Positions 6,744 to 15,050 of a stretch of DNA of 64,000 nucleotides are shown one piece after another. This stretch comes from Providencia alcalifaciens (GTDB taxonomy: Bacteria > Pseudomonadota > Gammaproteobacteria > Enterobacterales > Enterobacteriaceae). The notes under the pieces were generated by a model that did not search any database, was not told where the DNA came from, and saw nothing but the letters and a program-made list of their open reading frames with translations. The stretch's first letter is position 1. Each line of letters begins with the position of its first letter. The stretch lies in NCBI RefSeq assembly GCF_915403165.1, contig NZ_OU659204.1, positions 1,488,001 to 1,552,000 of the forward strand, read 5' to 3'. The position numbers and the translations under genes are program-made.

Positions 6744-7620
6744 CGTTGCATACGCTGATTTTAGCAACAAGAACCACACTAGGAGTTCTCGTATGGATAA
6801 CTCTAAGCTTGGTCATGTCGCGATATTCAGGAGCCTACTTAACGCAAGCTGGGCTGAAGATACAGTGAAGCTTGCACTATGGGTAAGATTGTTAGGGCAG
6901 GCAAGACATAAACCGACGACGGTTGAGTTTGGCGGTGTATCTTGGGATCTTCGGACTGGTCAACTGGTAACAAAAGCAAAAGTTTTAGCTCGAAAACTGA
7001 AAGATGCAAAGGGAAAGGAAAAGACTGAAAAACAAATCAGGGACATGTTGGATTTTTTTGAACAGGAAGGGATGATAACCCGTACTGGCACACGGCATGG
7101 AACAATAATTACAATCACAAATTACCTTGAATATCAGTGGAATGACGAGGTGACAAAGCAAGTTACTAATGAGGTGACAATCAAACGTAGTGATACCATC
7201 GCTTCAAGCGTAGTTGAGGTTACTAACCTAGTAACAAAAGAAGTGAAACAGAATAAGAATGTACTTGAACAAGAAATAAATACTCCCCTAACCCCTCAAG
7301 AGGGGGACTGTGAAAAGTTAATTTCAACTAATCGAAAAAATAACATTCCCTACATCGAAATTATGAATGCGTTCAACGAAGCAGCAGGAGATAGATTGCC
7401 AAATGCTGAATCGCTGAATGACAAAAGAAAACGAGCTATCTCAAAATTCCTGAAAGAACTCAAAGAGCCAACGGTCGAAGCGGCTAAAAACTATTTTGAA
7501 TATTTCATGAGCTCAGCCAAGGAGTTTTATTTTGGCGAAAACGATTCTGGTTGGAGAGCGAATTTCGATTACCTGTTAAGACCAGCGACAGTATTAAAAA
7601 CTAGGGAAGGTTCATTATGA
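6736..7620 (+). CDS. Phage replication initiator (lambda O-like), 294 residues
   Basis: The chosen ATG (6736) has a GGAGG site; the frame continues upstream but without a better start. Residues 15-135 look like the winged-helix part of O-type or DnaD-like replisome organisers (SWAEDTVKLALWVRLLGQA, VSWDLRTGQL). Residues 220-294 carry the C-terminal domain common in these proteins (IPYIEIMNAFNEAAGDRLP...WRANFDYLLRP), which contacts the helicase. The linker is low in structure and contains a repeated GAGGTGACAA at DNA level, a possible origin within the gene. It overlaps dnaB by 4 bases, forming an initiator-helicase pair. Confidence 0.85.
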   Translation: MSNVAYADFSNKNHTRSSRMDNSKLGHVAIFRSLLNASWAEDTVKLALWVRLLGQARHKPTTVEFGGVSWDLRTGQLVTKAKVLARKLKDAKGKEKTEKQIRDMLDFFEQEGMITRTGTRHGTIITITNYLEYQWNDEVTKQVTNEVTIKRSDTIASSVVEVTNLVTKEVKQNKNVLEQEINTPLTPQEGDCEKLISTNRKNNIPYIEIMNAFNEAAGDRLPNAESLNDKRKRAISKFLKELKEPTVEAAKNYFEYFMSSAKEFYFGENDSGWRANFDYLLRPATVLKTREGSL

Positions 7621-9011
7621 GTTACCAAGTACCACGCAGCATAGAGACCGAGCAGAGTGTTATCGGATCCCTACTGATTGACCCAAACAGCGACAATGCT
7701 CAGCGTGTATTTTCCGTGTTGAAGCCAGATGATTTCTACGGCACCCACCACAAGATTATCTTTGAGCAAATGCGGTCAATGGCTAGCAAGCATCAACCGA
7801 TTGATATCTTAACCGTGTCTGACAGCTTGAAAGCAACTGGCAGCGAAGGAACTACTGGCGGATTAGGTTATCTGGCTGAAATTGCAAAGAACACACCAAG
7901 CGCTGCAAACGTGATCCACTACTCGAAGAAAATCAAAGAGTATGCCAGTGAGCGTTACGCTATTGAGAAAATCAACGAAGCCACTCGGTTACTGATTGAG
8001 CCAAGCACTCTAAGCTTTGGTGAAAAAATGGAGTTCGTTCAAAAGCTAGTAACTGACGCAAGCGAAAACGGCGTTACTGGTCGAAAATCTGGCTTGAAGA
8101 ACATGGCTGAGCTATTGCCTGAATGGTTCGAGGGCGTAGAAAACATGTTTAATAATCCAGATCAGTTTATAGGACTCAAAACAGGCATTAAGCCACTTGA
8201 TGACATGCTGGCACCTAAATTTGTCGTGCGAGGATCTCTGTTCGTTATCGGTGCGCGTCCAAAGATGGGTAAGACAACCGTTCTAACTGAAATGGCGAAG
8301 AACGTTTCTGATAATGGTCTGGCAGTGGCTTTGTTCAGCATGGAAATGTCCAATGAGCAATTGGTTGAACGGATGGTAAGCCAGAAGTCAGGCTTGAATT
8401 CAGACATGTTCTACGGCGGCACTGAGGATGATTTCGAATGGGCACTACTCGGCAAGGCTATTAGTGACTTGAGCGAAAAACCTAACATTTGGGTTGATGA
8501 TACAGCGGGAATGACACTTGAACACATTCAGTCAGAGTGCAGAAAGCTGAAACGCAAGGTTGGAAAAATCGGTTTTATCGGCGTGGATTATTTAACACTG
8601 ATGAAAGCTGGCAAAGCAGACCGCAACGATATCGCCTACGGTGAAATCACTAAAGGTCTCAAGCAACTGGCTAAAGAGCTTGATACCACAGTGGTATTGC
8701 TCACGCAGCTAAACCGCAAACTTGAAGATAGACCCAACAAGCGCCCCATGCCAAGTGATAGCCGTGATACTGGTCAAATCGAGCAGGATTGTGATTACTG
8801 GATGGGAATATACAAAGACTCAGTTTACAACGACAAAGCCGACAAGACGCTTACAGAGCTGATTGTAAGACTTAACCGTCACGGCAAAGCTGGAACCGCA
8901 TTTGTAGACCAGAAAGGACTTTGTTTATTCGACACCGATCAAACCCACGCAATGGCTAGAGCTGATATGGCAACCGCCAACCGTAACACACCAAATCATA
9001 AGGACTTCTAG
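7617..9011 (+). CDS. dnaB: Replicative DNA helicase, DnaB family
   Basis: The 464-residue protein has the N-terminal DnaB dimerisation domain (residues 5-100, starting with ETEQSVIGSLL) and a RecA-like motor. Its Walker A GARPKMGKTT is near residue 211, the Walker B region with IGVDYL near residue 320, and a QIEQDCD motif in the arginine-finger region. It should load onto the phage origin through the neighbouring O-like protein and unwind DNA for replication. Length is close to that of host DnaB. The ATG start overlaps the upstream stop (ATGA). Confidence 0.95.
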   Translation: MSYQVPRSIETEQSVIGSLLIDPNSDNAQRVFSVLKPDDFYGTHHKIIFEQMRSMASKHQPIDILTVSDSLKATGSEGTTGGLGYLAEIAKNTPSAANVIHYSKKIKEYASERYAIEKINEATRLLIEPSTLSFGEKMEFVQKLVTDASENGVTGRKSGLKNMAELLPEWFEGVENMFNNPDQFIGLKTGIKPLDDMLAPKFVVRGSLFVIGARPKMGKTTVLTEMAKNVSDNGLAVALFSMEMSNEQLVERMVSQKSGLNSDMFYGGTEDDFEWALLGKAISDLSEKPNIWVDDTAGMTLEHIQSECRKLKRKVGKIGFIGVDYLTLMKAGKADRNDIAYGEITKGLKQLAKELDTTVVLLTQLNRKLEDRPNKRPMPSDSRDTGQIEQDCDYWMGIYKDSVYNDKADKTLTELIVRLNRHGKAGTAFVDQKGLCLFDTDQTHAMARADMATANRNTPNHKDF

Positions 9012-9263
9012 ATGAGCGGATACGCAATTCTTCAAGAGTACATGTTTACTGACAAAGACAAACACGAATGGACTGATGCCATGTGCTACTTGCTAGGGAA
9101 GTATGACGAATTTCCTAGTGATATGGATGTGAATATTCAGCCTAAACCTGAACATAAAGATTTCAGATTCATCAAGTCGCCAGAGGGAAAAATACTTTTC
9201 GGTAATTGCATAGTGCCAGCAATAACAGCCGAGGATTTTTACCAGTTTAAAGCCATAAATTAA
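9012..9263 (+). CDS. Hypothetical phage protein, 83 residues
   Basis: It starts directly after the helicase stop (TAG then ATG), so it is read by reinitiation. The product is acidic and aromatic-rich (EYMFTDKDKHEWTDAM) and I do not recognise it. It opens a run of very small genes (9012-11218) between the replication genes and ninG, the usual place for phage accessory early genes. Confidence 0.6.
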   Translation: MSGYAILQEYMFTDKDKHEWTDAMCYLLGKYDEFPSDMDVNIQPKPEHKDFRFIKSPEGKILFGNCIVPAITAEDFYQFKAIN

Positions 9264-9278
9264 GCGAGGTGTTGAGTG

Positions 9279-9503
9279 ATGAGAGTTAGATTATTAAATA
9301 ATGGCGAGTTTGAGACGCTCGAACATTTGCAGTTTCCTATAGAGGTTAATGGCTCTAAACACGGCGACGGACGTCTTATTGAGGTTCCAGTTAACACGTT
9401 AATCGATATAGATGACGTTGATAGTAAAGCTCTTGAGCGTGATGTCCGTCCTCATGATTTTTATTTATTTGAGATTGGAACTGAGTGCGAGGTTATTGAG
9501 TGA
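9279..9503 (+). CDS. Hypothetical phage protein, 74 residues
   Basis: A GTG and an ATG are adjacent at 9276 and 9279; the ATG is better spaced from GAGG. The product is a small beta-rich protein (MRVRLLNNGEFETLEHLQFP), a form seen in many lambdoid nin-like regions without known function. Its stop overlaps the next start. Confidence 0.6.
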   Translation: MRVRLLNNGEFETLEHLQFPIEVNGSKHGDGRLIEVPVNTLIDIDDVDSKALERDVRPHDFYLFEIGTECEVIE

Positions 9504-9793
9504 TGAAAGGAACAACGTTAACAGAGCTGAATAAAGCGTACTTGCGCCAAGGTAGATTTATAGCGGGTAGATACATTCATGCGAACGTTAAATATTTTAG
9601 GCAGCACACAGATGCAGTGTTTCTTGAACATGAGTTAGCAGCCGATAAGCATAGCCCTAGAGGCAAGGCGTATCAGAGAATAATGGCGATAGAGAATGCA
9701 GCCAGGATGATTAAGTTTCAAGAGCTACAGAAAATAATCACCTCTCGCACAAGCCAGAATAATTACAGGGAGGCATCTAATGCAGGGAACTAA
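9503..9793 (+). CDS. Hypothetical basic phage protein, 96 residues
   Basis: It starts at the ATG overlapping the upstream TGA (TGATG). The product is basic and largely helical (LNKAYLRQGRFIAGRYIHANV), possibly nucleic-acid binding. No family is recognised. The 3' end overlaps the start of the DUF551-like gene by 14 bases. Confidence 0.6.
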   Translation: MKGTTLTELNKAYLRQGRFIAGRYIHANVKYFRQHTDAVFLEHELAADKHSPRGKAYQRIMAIENAARMIKFQELQKIITSRTSQNNYREASNAGN

Positions 9794-10019
9794 TTGGGTA
9801 AATAGGAAAGAGAAATCGCCTGATATCGATGGTAAGTATTTTACATTCGGATCTCATGGTCGGACTACTGCATGGTGGAAAGGCGATATCGAAAAGTTTC
9901 AAAATGCTGAATCTGGCGAAAATGAAGGAATGCAAGACATGGATGGTGAAGTTTACATGGTCACGCATTGGATGAATTTACCAGAAAAGCCACTCCCACC
10001 AATGCCAGAGGGTGAATGA
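9780..10019 (+). CDS. DUF551-like phage protein, 79 residues
   Basis: The product has the signs of the DUF551 family of small phage proteins: an early tryptophan segment (NWVNRKEKSPDIDGKYF) and a C-terminal HWMNLPEKPLPPMP, matching the family ending HW..LP.PP. The start has a GGGAGG site. These proteins are common in enterobacterial prophages and have no assigned role. Confidence 0.75.
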   Translation: MQGTNWVNRKEKSPDIDGKYFTFGSHGRTTAWWKGDIEKFQNAESGENEGMQDMDGEVYMVTHWMNLPEKPLPPMPEGE

Positions 10020-10186
10020 TGAACATCACCAAATTACCCATTGATAAAAAATTCCAAGCTAATGGTGAGCTATCTAAACGCCTGCTGGAATTAATTCACG
10101 AATATGACGGTGAAATTAGCTTAGCTGAAGCAATAGGGGTTATTGAGATTGTTAAGTTAACGCTGGTCGGTGAACAGGAGAGCTAA
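10019..10186 (+). CDS. Hypothetical phage protein, 55 residues
   Basis: The ATG at 10019 overlaps the TGA of the gene before it. The 55-residue helical, acidic product (MNITKLPIDKKFQANG...) resembles small phage proteins with a short amphipathic helix pair. Coupled translation and tight packing are the main support. Confidence 0.6.
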   Translation: MNITKLPIDKKFQANGELSKRLLELIHEYDGEISLAEAIGVIEIVKLTLVGEQES

Positions 10187-10188
10187 CA

Positions 10189-10440
10189 GTGAGTGATGAA
10201 ACATACAAATGGATAGTAGCCACGCTATCAATGATGGGCTACGTGTGGATTGTTACACAAGCGTTTTGCTGGTTCGTAAGTTTGATATTCAGCAAGCTAT
10301 TTAAACGTAAATCAAAGGAACGCAAGCAAGCGGCAATTAATGAGCTGTACGATGCTTTTGAACTTGGCGAAATCAAAGATAACCAAACAATTAAGGTCGC
10401 AACCAAAGGCGGTTTAGTCATTATGATTTATCGTCAATAG
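10189..10440 (+). CDS. Small phage membrane protein, 83 residues
   Basis: It starts at GTG (10189), about 9 bases after AGGAG; no ATG is available in frame nearby. Residues 8-34 form one hydrophobic helix (IVATLSMMGYVWIVTQAFCWFVSLIF), followed by a strongly basic stretch (KLFKRKSKERKQ) that fixes a cytoplasmic C-terminus. That part ends in a small beta-like tail. The role is unknown. Confidence 0.65.
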   Translation: MSDETYKWIVATLSMMGYVWIVTQAFCWFVSLIFSKLFKRKSKERKQAAINELYDAFELGEIKDNQTIKVATKGGLVIMIYRQ

Positions 10441-10449
10441 GAGGCTAAC

Positions 10450-10893
10450 TTGGAAGCAGATTTCCTCTTCCACGAATCAACCAAAAATACCGCATGGCAA
10501 CATCTCAAAGAAGTTCTAGCAACAAACCAACCACACCGAATCATTATCAAGCCTTGGAAAAATCGCAGGTCATTATCTCAAAATTCACTTTCACATATGT
10601 GGTATGCCGAAATTAGTAAGCATTTGTGCAAGAACGGCATCAAACACACTGATGAGAGCGTTAAGGAGATGATGAAACATACCTTTTTAGGTTACGAAGA
10701 GGTTGAGATGATTAACGCTGTCACGGGCGATATAGAGCTAATTAGGCGGCTAAGAAAAACTTCTGATTTAGATACTGGCGATATGTATTTCTACATGGAG
10801 CAGGTCGAACGCTGGGCGGTAGATATTGGTTGTTTCGTGACAACCCCACACACAAGCGAATACATGAAACTCAAGGAGCAGCAAGAGCGATGA
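10450..10893 (+). CDS. ninB: NinB recombination mediator
   Basis: The 147-residue protein matches the NinB (lambda Orf) family, which loads recombinases onto single-stranded DNA. Visible marks are KPWKNRRSLSQNSLSHMWYAEI at residues 35-56 and the C-terminal YMEQVERWAVDIGC. Translation begins at TTG (10450) behind a strong AGGAGG; the next ATG would delete a third of the protein, so the TTG is accepted. It overlaps the next gene by 4 bases. Confidence 0.85.
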   Translation: MEADFLFHESTKNTAWQHLKEVLATNQPHRIIIKPWKNRRSLSQNSLSHMWYAEISKHLCKNGIKHTDESVKEMMKHTFLGYEEVEMINAVTGDIELIRRLRKTSDLDTGDMYFYMEQVERWAVDIGCFVTTPHTSEYMKLKEQQER

Positions 10894-11105
10894 AACTAGA
10901 AAAAGGAAAGGTCTACGAGATATCAGAACAGGCTTTTGATTTTTACCACAAGCATAACCGAGCTGAATACCACTCTACATACCCAAGAGAAACTGATGGG
11001 GAGCCACTGCACAACGTAATTATAAGAATGGTTAGTGGAGATTTGGAAGCATCCATATTGCTTACCGACGAAATAGTCAAAGTTGCTGATATCCAAGAGG
11101 TGTAA
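10890..11105 (+). CDS. Hypothetical phage protein, 71 residues
   Basis: The ATG at 10890 overlaps the ninB stop (ATGA) and follows GAGCAAGAG. The product MKLEKGKVYEISEQAFDFYHKHNRAEY is a small mixed alpha/beta protein with no recognised family. It is in the nin region and is translationally coupled on both sides. Confidence 0.6.
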   Translation: MKLEKGKVYEISEQAFDFYHKHNRAEYHSTYPRETDGEPLHNVIIRMVSGDLEASILLTDEIVKVADIQEV

Positions 11106-11107
11106 TG

Positions 11108-11218
11108 ATGAAGCGTAAATACCCAAACTTAACACTCGGAGCCAAGTTATTTATGGTGGCCATATTAGCTTGTCTATTTGCATCGGCGTGGATATTTAAG
11201 GCGGCGATATATGGCTAA
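11108..11218 (+). CDS. Small phage membrane peptide, 36 residues
   Basis: Two ATGs in tandem (11105, 11108) follow GAGG; the second has the better spacing. The product has a basic N-terminus (MKRKYPNLT) and one hydrophobic helix (AKLFMVAILACLFASAWIF). It overlaps the ninG start by 8 bases. Short single-span proteins of this type are frequent in nin regions; function unknown. Confidence 0.5.
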   Translation: MKRKYPNLTLGAKLFMVAILACLFASAWIFKAAIYG

Positions 11219-11804
11219 ACCAATTCGACGGCGATGTGCAATATGCAAGGAATGGTTTCACCCAAAGTATGACAATATCGAGTGGTGTAGCCCAGAACAC
11301 GGAGCAGAGTTAGGAATAAAACGACAGCGAAAGAAAAATGAAAAAGCACAGGCCAAGCTTAGAAAAGAACGGCAGCAAAAAGAAAAAGAATCCCGCGATA
11401 AACTAAAGATCAGAAAGCTAGCAGTAAAACCCCTCAAATACTTCACCCAGCAAGCTCAGAACGCATTTAACGCATACATCCGACATAGAGACCGAAATGA
11501 ACCTTGCATCTCCTGTGAGCGATTTCACGAAGGTCAATATCATGCAGGTCACTATTGAACCACAGGCGCTAATCCTGAGCTTAGATTTAACGAGGACAAC
11601 ACTCACAAACAATGCGCCCCATGTAATAACCATCTATCAGGCAATATAGAAAAATACACTCCTAATTTGATAGCGAAAATCGGACAGGAGCGATTCGATA
11701 TTCTGATGGGATTTCATGAGCTACCCAAGTGGAAGCGCGAGGACTATGAGCGAATACGCGACTACTACAGGAAGAAATTGAAGGAGCTGAAAGATGCAAG
11801 CTGA
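11211..11804 (+). pseudogene. ninG: ninG with an in-frame premature TGA
   Basis: The frame begins MAKPIRRRCAICKEWF and continues as a normal NinG (Rap, a Holliday-junction endonuclease) through AGHY. There a TGA (11556-11558) replaces the arginine codon expected in GHYRTTGA. The same frame then resumes as ANPELRFNEDNTHKQC, with the second zinc cysteine pair (C..C), and runs to a TGA at 11802-11804. The total of 198 codons fits the usual family length. A single CGA-to-TGA change explains everything. Without readthrough the product has 115 residues and lacks the downstream zinc ligands and active part. The next gene ninH still starts inside the 3' end. Confidence 0.85.
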
Positions 11805-11994
11805 AATCACGACCATTCCTGAGTTACTTATTAAGCATTACGGGAATATGACCGCTGTTGCAAGAGAGCTTGGTGTTTATAGGGCAACAGTAAGGCGGTT
11901 CGCAAGGGATTTGAATGGTAGTGAACATTTGGTATCGCGCGGGCAGTTATTCACAATGTGCAGACAGCGTGGAACGTCGGGTAATAAATTATGA
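11794..11994 (+). CDS. ninH: NinH, small helix-turn-helix protein
   Basis: The 66-residue product has the NinH form: a Fis-like helix-turn-helix with MTAVARELGVYRATVRRFARD at residues 19-39 and the tail LFTMCRQRG. The ATG overlaps the end of the ninG frame by 11 bases. NinH proteins are thought to bind DNA; their role in the phage is not settled. Confidence 0.8.
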   Translation: MQAEITTIPELLIKHYGNMTAVARELGVYRATVRRFARDLNGSEHLVSRGQLFTMCRQRGTSGNKL

Positions 11995-12590
11995 GAAGAG
12001 ATGAGCCATTCTATTTGTTAACTCAGCATGCCAAAAAAAGCGATATTCGTAGGGTATGGTTTGGGCATCGTAAAAACATCAGTGACTCTCAACGTGTTTG
12101 GGTTAGATATATGCTTCTCTTATGGGGTAGGGTATATGGAGGTGATGATTACGCAGAAGGTGGTGAGTGTAGTGTCATCGGGCGGCTTATGGTTCACTCA
12201 GACTGGAATGAAAATGAAGGTAAGCGGATTATTCAGGTAGTTAATGACTTACATAAGATGGGTTACAAAGGTGATGAACTTTTTAAAAAGTCACACGAAA
12301 TTCTAAATCCAAAAAGTATTTTAAGCGACCTCATCGCTCTCGCCAAAGAACAAGATGATGCCGCTTTTATTGAATCAGTCATTAACAAGACGTTTAAGTT
12401 AAGCAACCCAATTCGTCATGTAGCTATTAAACGATATTGTGATCGCAAATACCCGCAAAAAATGGCTCGCGAATTAAGGTTTGGTCAAAACGTTAGTATT
12501 CAGCAATGCACTCGACGTATTGAATGGGCGCTTGAAATACTGGAAGAAGAGCTATATTACGCAATAAAAAGAGAGGAACCGGAATATTAG
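11991..12590 (+). CDS. Q-position protein, possible late antiterminator
   Basis: The 199-residue protein lies directly after ninH (4-base overlap) and ahead of a strong terminator and the lysis genes, exactly where lambdoid phages carry the late antiterminator Q. It resembles the DUF1133-type group found there: a tryptophan-rich N-terminal half (VWVRYMLLLWGRVYGGDDY) and a C-terminal helix-turn-helix-like segment (SIQQCTRRIEWALEILEEEL). No zinc motif as in lambda Q is visible. Function as antiterminator is inferred from position. Confidence 0.6.
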   Translation: MRRDEPFYLLTQHAKKSDIRRVWFGHRKNISDSQRVWVRYMLLLWGRVYGGDDYAEGGECSVIGRLMVHSDWNENEGKRIIQVVNDLHKMGYKGDELFKKSHEILNPKSILSDLIALAKEQDDAAFIESVINKTFKLSNPIRHVAIKRYCDRKYPQKMARELRFGQNVSIQQCTRRIEWALEILEEELYYAIKREEPEY

Positions 12591-12713
12591 CAATCGAACG
12601 ATGCAATATTGGCTATTTTCGCAGAAGAAAGACTGGATATCGCGAAATTTACATGTAATATCTGTGATAAGCTCACGGCATTAAAACACAGAGCGGTAAC
12701 AAGCTCAAAATAG

Positions 12714-12740
12714 AGCCTCTACTTCGGTAGGGGCTTTGTT
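12714..12740 (+). terminator. Strong terminator after the Q-position gene
   Basis: A 9-bp stem with a TTCG tetraloop (12714-12722, 12727-12735) is followed by a T-rich run. It is the candidate for the late leader terminator that a Q-type protein would need to override, or simply the end of the early rightward operon. Confidence 0.8.
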
Positions 12741-12863
12741 GTTTGTTTTATTGTAATGTGGAGTAGTGATTTATAAAGCTAGTAAATAAAGTGCAATGTT
12801 ACTAATATGAATTCAATTATTATAAATCAATTTCGTATATAAGTGATTTCATATAAGGTGGCA

Positions 12864-13862
12864 ATGATGGTTAATATTCTTACCTCTAATGATAAGAGCA
12901 ATACATCAGGTAAAAAAATCACTGTAGGTATTAGCTCATGCTTATTGGGCGATAGTGTTAGATTTGATGGTGGTCATAAGCGCTTTCATTTTGCTGTAGA
13001 TGAGTTATCAGATTATTTCGAATACCAGCAAGCATGCCCGGAAATGGCGATTGGTTTACCAACACCTAGACCTGCATTGAGGCTAGTTAAATCTGACGAA
13101 GATAGCGTTAGACTCAAATTCAGCGATGGTCGTGAAGGCGATTTAACTGAAGAAATGCTTCAGTTTTCGACTACTTATTTGAGTAAACTTTTAAATTTAA
13201 GTGGTTATATTGTATGTAAAAACTCACCTAGCTGTGGTTTGGAAAGGGTTCGAGTATATGATTCTGTTGGCAATGGTAATAAAAAGTCTGGAATGGGGCT
13301 TTTTACTGAACAATTACTCAAAGCAATGCCTTGGTTGCCTGTTGAGGAAGATGGGAGGTTAAGCGACCCTCATATTCGAGAGAATTTTATTATACGGGTA
13401 TTTGCTCTTCATGAGCTAAATGAACTAAAGAAAAACCCCTTCAATCGGCACTCATTAATCGACTTTCATACTCGATATAAGCTCCTTTTATTGGCGCATT
13501 CACAGCCTCTTTATCGAGAACTTGGTCGTTTTGTTGCTAGTAACAATGAATGGGATTCAATCGATTCTTATTTTGATGAGTATCGAAATAAGTTTATGAA
13601 TTTATTACAACACCAAGCAACTAGGCGCAATCACACTAATGTGCTTATGCATATCCAAGGTTACTTTAAACGCTATCTGACATCAAACCAAAGACAAGCA
13701 TTGAGTAAGTTAATCCTCGAATACCGCCAAGGAACACAGCCTTTATTGGCTCCATTAACATTAATTACGCACTATTTATCTGAATATCCAGATAACTATT
13801 TGAATAATCAAAAATATTTTCATCCTTATCCTCAGTCATTAAGACTGCGATATGGATTATGA
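12864..13862 (+). CDS. TudS (DUF523)-DUF1722 fusion protein
   Basis: Residues about 18-165 form a DUF523 domain, the family of the iron-sulfur thiouracil desulfidase TudS. Candidate cluster cysteines are C26 (ISSCLLG), C58 (QACPE) and C118/C124 (VCKNSPSCG). Residues 190-325 match DUF1722 (NPFNRHSLIDFHTRYKLLLLAHS), the arrangement of E. coli YbgA. Two ATGs (12864, 12867) follow AAGGTGG; a GTG at 12843 is less likely. The gene has its own AT-rich upstream region and lies between terminators. That is the mark of a cargo gene expressed in the lysogen rather than a phage function. Activity on sulfur-modified bases or nucleosides is inferred from family. Confidence 0.85.
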   Translation: MMVNILTSNDKSNTSGKKITVGISSCLLGDSVRFDGGHKRFHFAVDELSDYFEYQQACPEMAIGLPTPRPALRLVKSDEDSVRLKFSDGREGDLTEEMLQFSTTYLSKLLNLSGYIVCKNSPSCGLERVRVYDSVGNGNKKSGMGLFTEQLLKAMPWLPVEEDGRLSDPHIRENFIIRVFALHELNELKKNPFNRHSLIDFHTRYKLLLLAHSQPLYRELGRFVASNNEWDSIDSYFDEYRNKFMNLLQHQATRRNHTNVLMHIQGYFKRYLTSNQRQALSKLILEYRQGTQPLLAPLTLITHYLSEYPDNYLNNQKYFHPYPQSLRLRYGL

Positions 13863-13895
13863 TATTAAAAATACTACTTCAGTATTTCAAAGTTG

Positions 13896-13926
13896 TTCAT
13901 ATGATTGGTTCTTCCGATCATATGAA
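13896..13926. repeat. Perfect 10-bp inverted repeat after the TudS gene
   Basis: TTCATATGAT (13896-13905) is repeated inverted at 13917-13926 around an 11-base loop. There is no T-run, so this is not a classic terminator; it could be an RNA end-stabilising hairpin or a protein-binding site. Confidence 0.6.
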
Positions 13927-13977
13927 TATTAAACGTGACTTTACCTGCACCAGAATAAACATGAACCATCCATGATA

Positions 13978-14002
13978 AGCCTCACCTCGGTGGGGCTTTT
14001 TG
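13978..14002 (+). terminator. Rho-independent terminator after the TudS gene
   Basis: Stem AGCCTCACC/GGTGGGGCT (13978-13986, 13989-13997) is followed by five Ts. It closes the TudS-DUF1722 transcription unit before the lysis region. Confidence 0.8.
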
Positions 14003-14384
14003 CGTTGTAGATGTTTATATGCTTGATGAATATGAAGGCTTTGACGAGCATCCTGATTTTTAATTCCTCCGAATTCGAGGGAATAAACAGAACGTGGTAA
14101 CAACGGGCATATCGCCCTAGTAAATCCCGACTGGTGCATGAGTAGCGCACCATGCCGTTAGCCCACGAAACGGGCATTAATTCCAACCTGTCGGTATGAC
14201 CGACTAGTTCAAAATATCGTTGGCAAATAGTCCCAACAGAACAATATTTCAATAAGTCGCCTAGTGCGGCCTTTTTCGTATACGCCGCCACAGAATTCTA
14301 ATCAACCAAACGAAAATTGACGCATAGAGATTGTGCGCGGCTATCTATTAACTTTAATCACGGAACACTCCGCAGGGGGTGAGT
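14003..14384. other. Gene-free leader before the lysis cassette
   Basis: No coding frame with start signals is convincing here. The stretch holds several short inverted repeats: around 14058-14080 (imperfect), 14105-14116 (GGGCATATCGCCC) and 14134-14150 (GGTGC...GCACC). I checked for a tRNA by looking for a T-arm and found none that folds. It is probably the leader of the late transcript, with pausing or processing structures. Confidence 0.5.
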
Positions 14385-14720
14385 ATGCGCATGCCTGAAA
14401 AAAATACCGAGTTCTGGGTGCAGGTCTGGGACTGGATAACAATTAATGCGCCACTTATCGCAGGCGTTTTGTTAGCCGCTATGACTGCGCTGACACGAGA
14501 AAAGAGAGATGGTGCAGGATGGAAGTCATCACTCGCCGAGGCCTTTATATGCGCCTGTATCAGTATTGGGATTATTACCGCTCTGGAGTATGCAAAGTTA
14601 CCGATTAGCCTTGCTCAATTCTGCGGCGTATTCATCGGGTTTTTGGGTACCAAGAAAATTGGTGGAATTGTTGAGGTGGTAATGTCGTTCTTCAAAAATA
14701 AATTCGGAGTTAACAAATGA
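14385..14720 (+). CDS. Phage holin, lambda S-like family
   Basis: The 111-residue protein begins MRMPEKNTEFW and has three hydrophobic segments at about residues 22-40, 55-75 and 78-98 and a lysine-rich end (FFKNKFGVNK), as in the lambda-type (Phage_holin_3_1) family. It should form the membrane holes that trigger lysis. The ATG at 14385 behind GGGGGTGA is preferred; a GTG at 14379 and a second ATG at 14391 offer possible dual starts, as known for lambda S. Confidence 0.8.
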   Translation: MRMPEKNTEFWVQVWDWITINAPLIAGVLLAAMTALTREKRDGAGWKSSLAEAFICACISIGIITALEYAKLPISLAQFCGVFIGFLGTKKIGGIVEVVMSFFKNKFGVNK

Positions 14721-15049
14721 CACTAGGTGAAAAACAACGCAAATTTACTCGTATGATTGCTGATTTGATTATCTTCGCGTACGACAATGGGTATGAGCTT
14801 TCATTCAATGAGGCTTACCGAACCCCAGAGCAAGCGGCGCTGAATGCCAAAAATGGCTCAGGCATTAAAAGTAGTCTGCACACTGAAAAGCTAGCAGTGG
14901 ATTTTAACTTATTCAAAGATGGAAAATATCTAACAGCTACCAATGACCATAAATTACTTGGTGAGTATTGGGAATCTATCGGTGGTACGTGGGGCGGTCG
15001 ATTCAATGACGGTAATCACTACTCGTTAGAGCACAACGGCGTGAAGTGA
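14717..15049 (+). CDS. Endolysin, M15 family peptidase
   Basis: The 110-residue protein has the zinc peptidase marks of the M15 (VanY/T5 endolysin) group: S-x-x-H with H55 followed by D62 (LHTEKLAVDFNLF) and a late H in GNHYSLEH. It would cut peptide links in peptidoglycan. The ATG overlaps the holin stop by 4 bases. No signal sequence is seen, so the holin must release it. Confidence 0.85.
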   Translation: MTLGEKQRKFTRMIADLIIFAYDNGYELSFNEAYRTPEQAALNAKNGSGIKSSLHTEKLAVDFNLFKDGKYLTATNDHKLLGEYWESIGGTWGGRFNDGNHYSLEHNGVK

Positions 15050-15050
15050 T

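Noticed and set aside
13941..14291. A 116-codon frame on the minus strand before the holin gene
   Set aside because: No ribosome binding site, odd composition, and it covers several hairpins and a plus-strand terminator.
14100..14300. Possible tRNA, suggested by several hairpins and a GTTCAAA piece
   Set aside because: No acceptor stem or T-arm can be paired around it.
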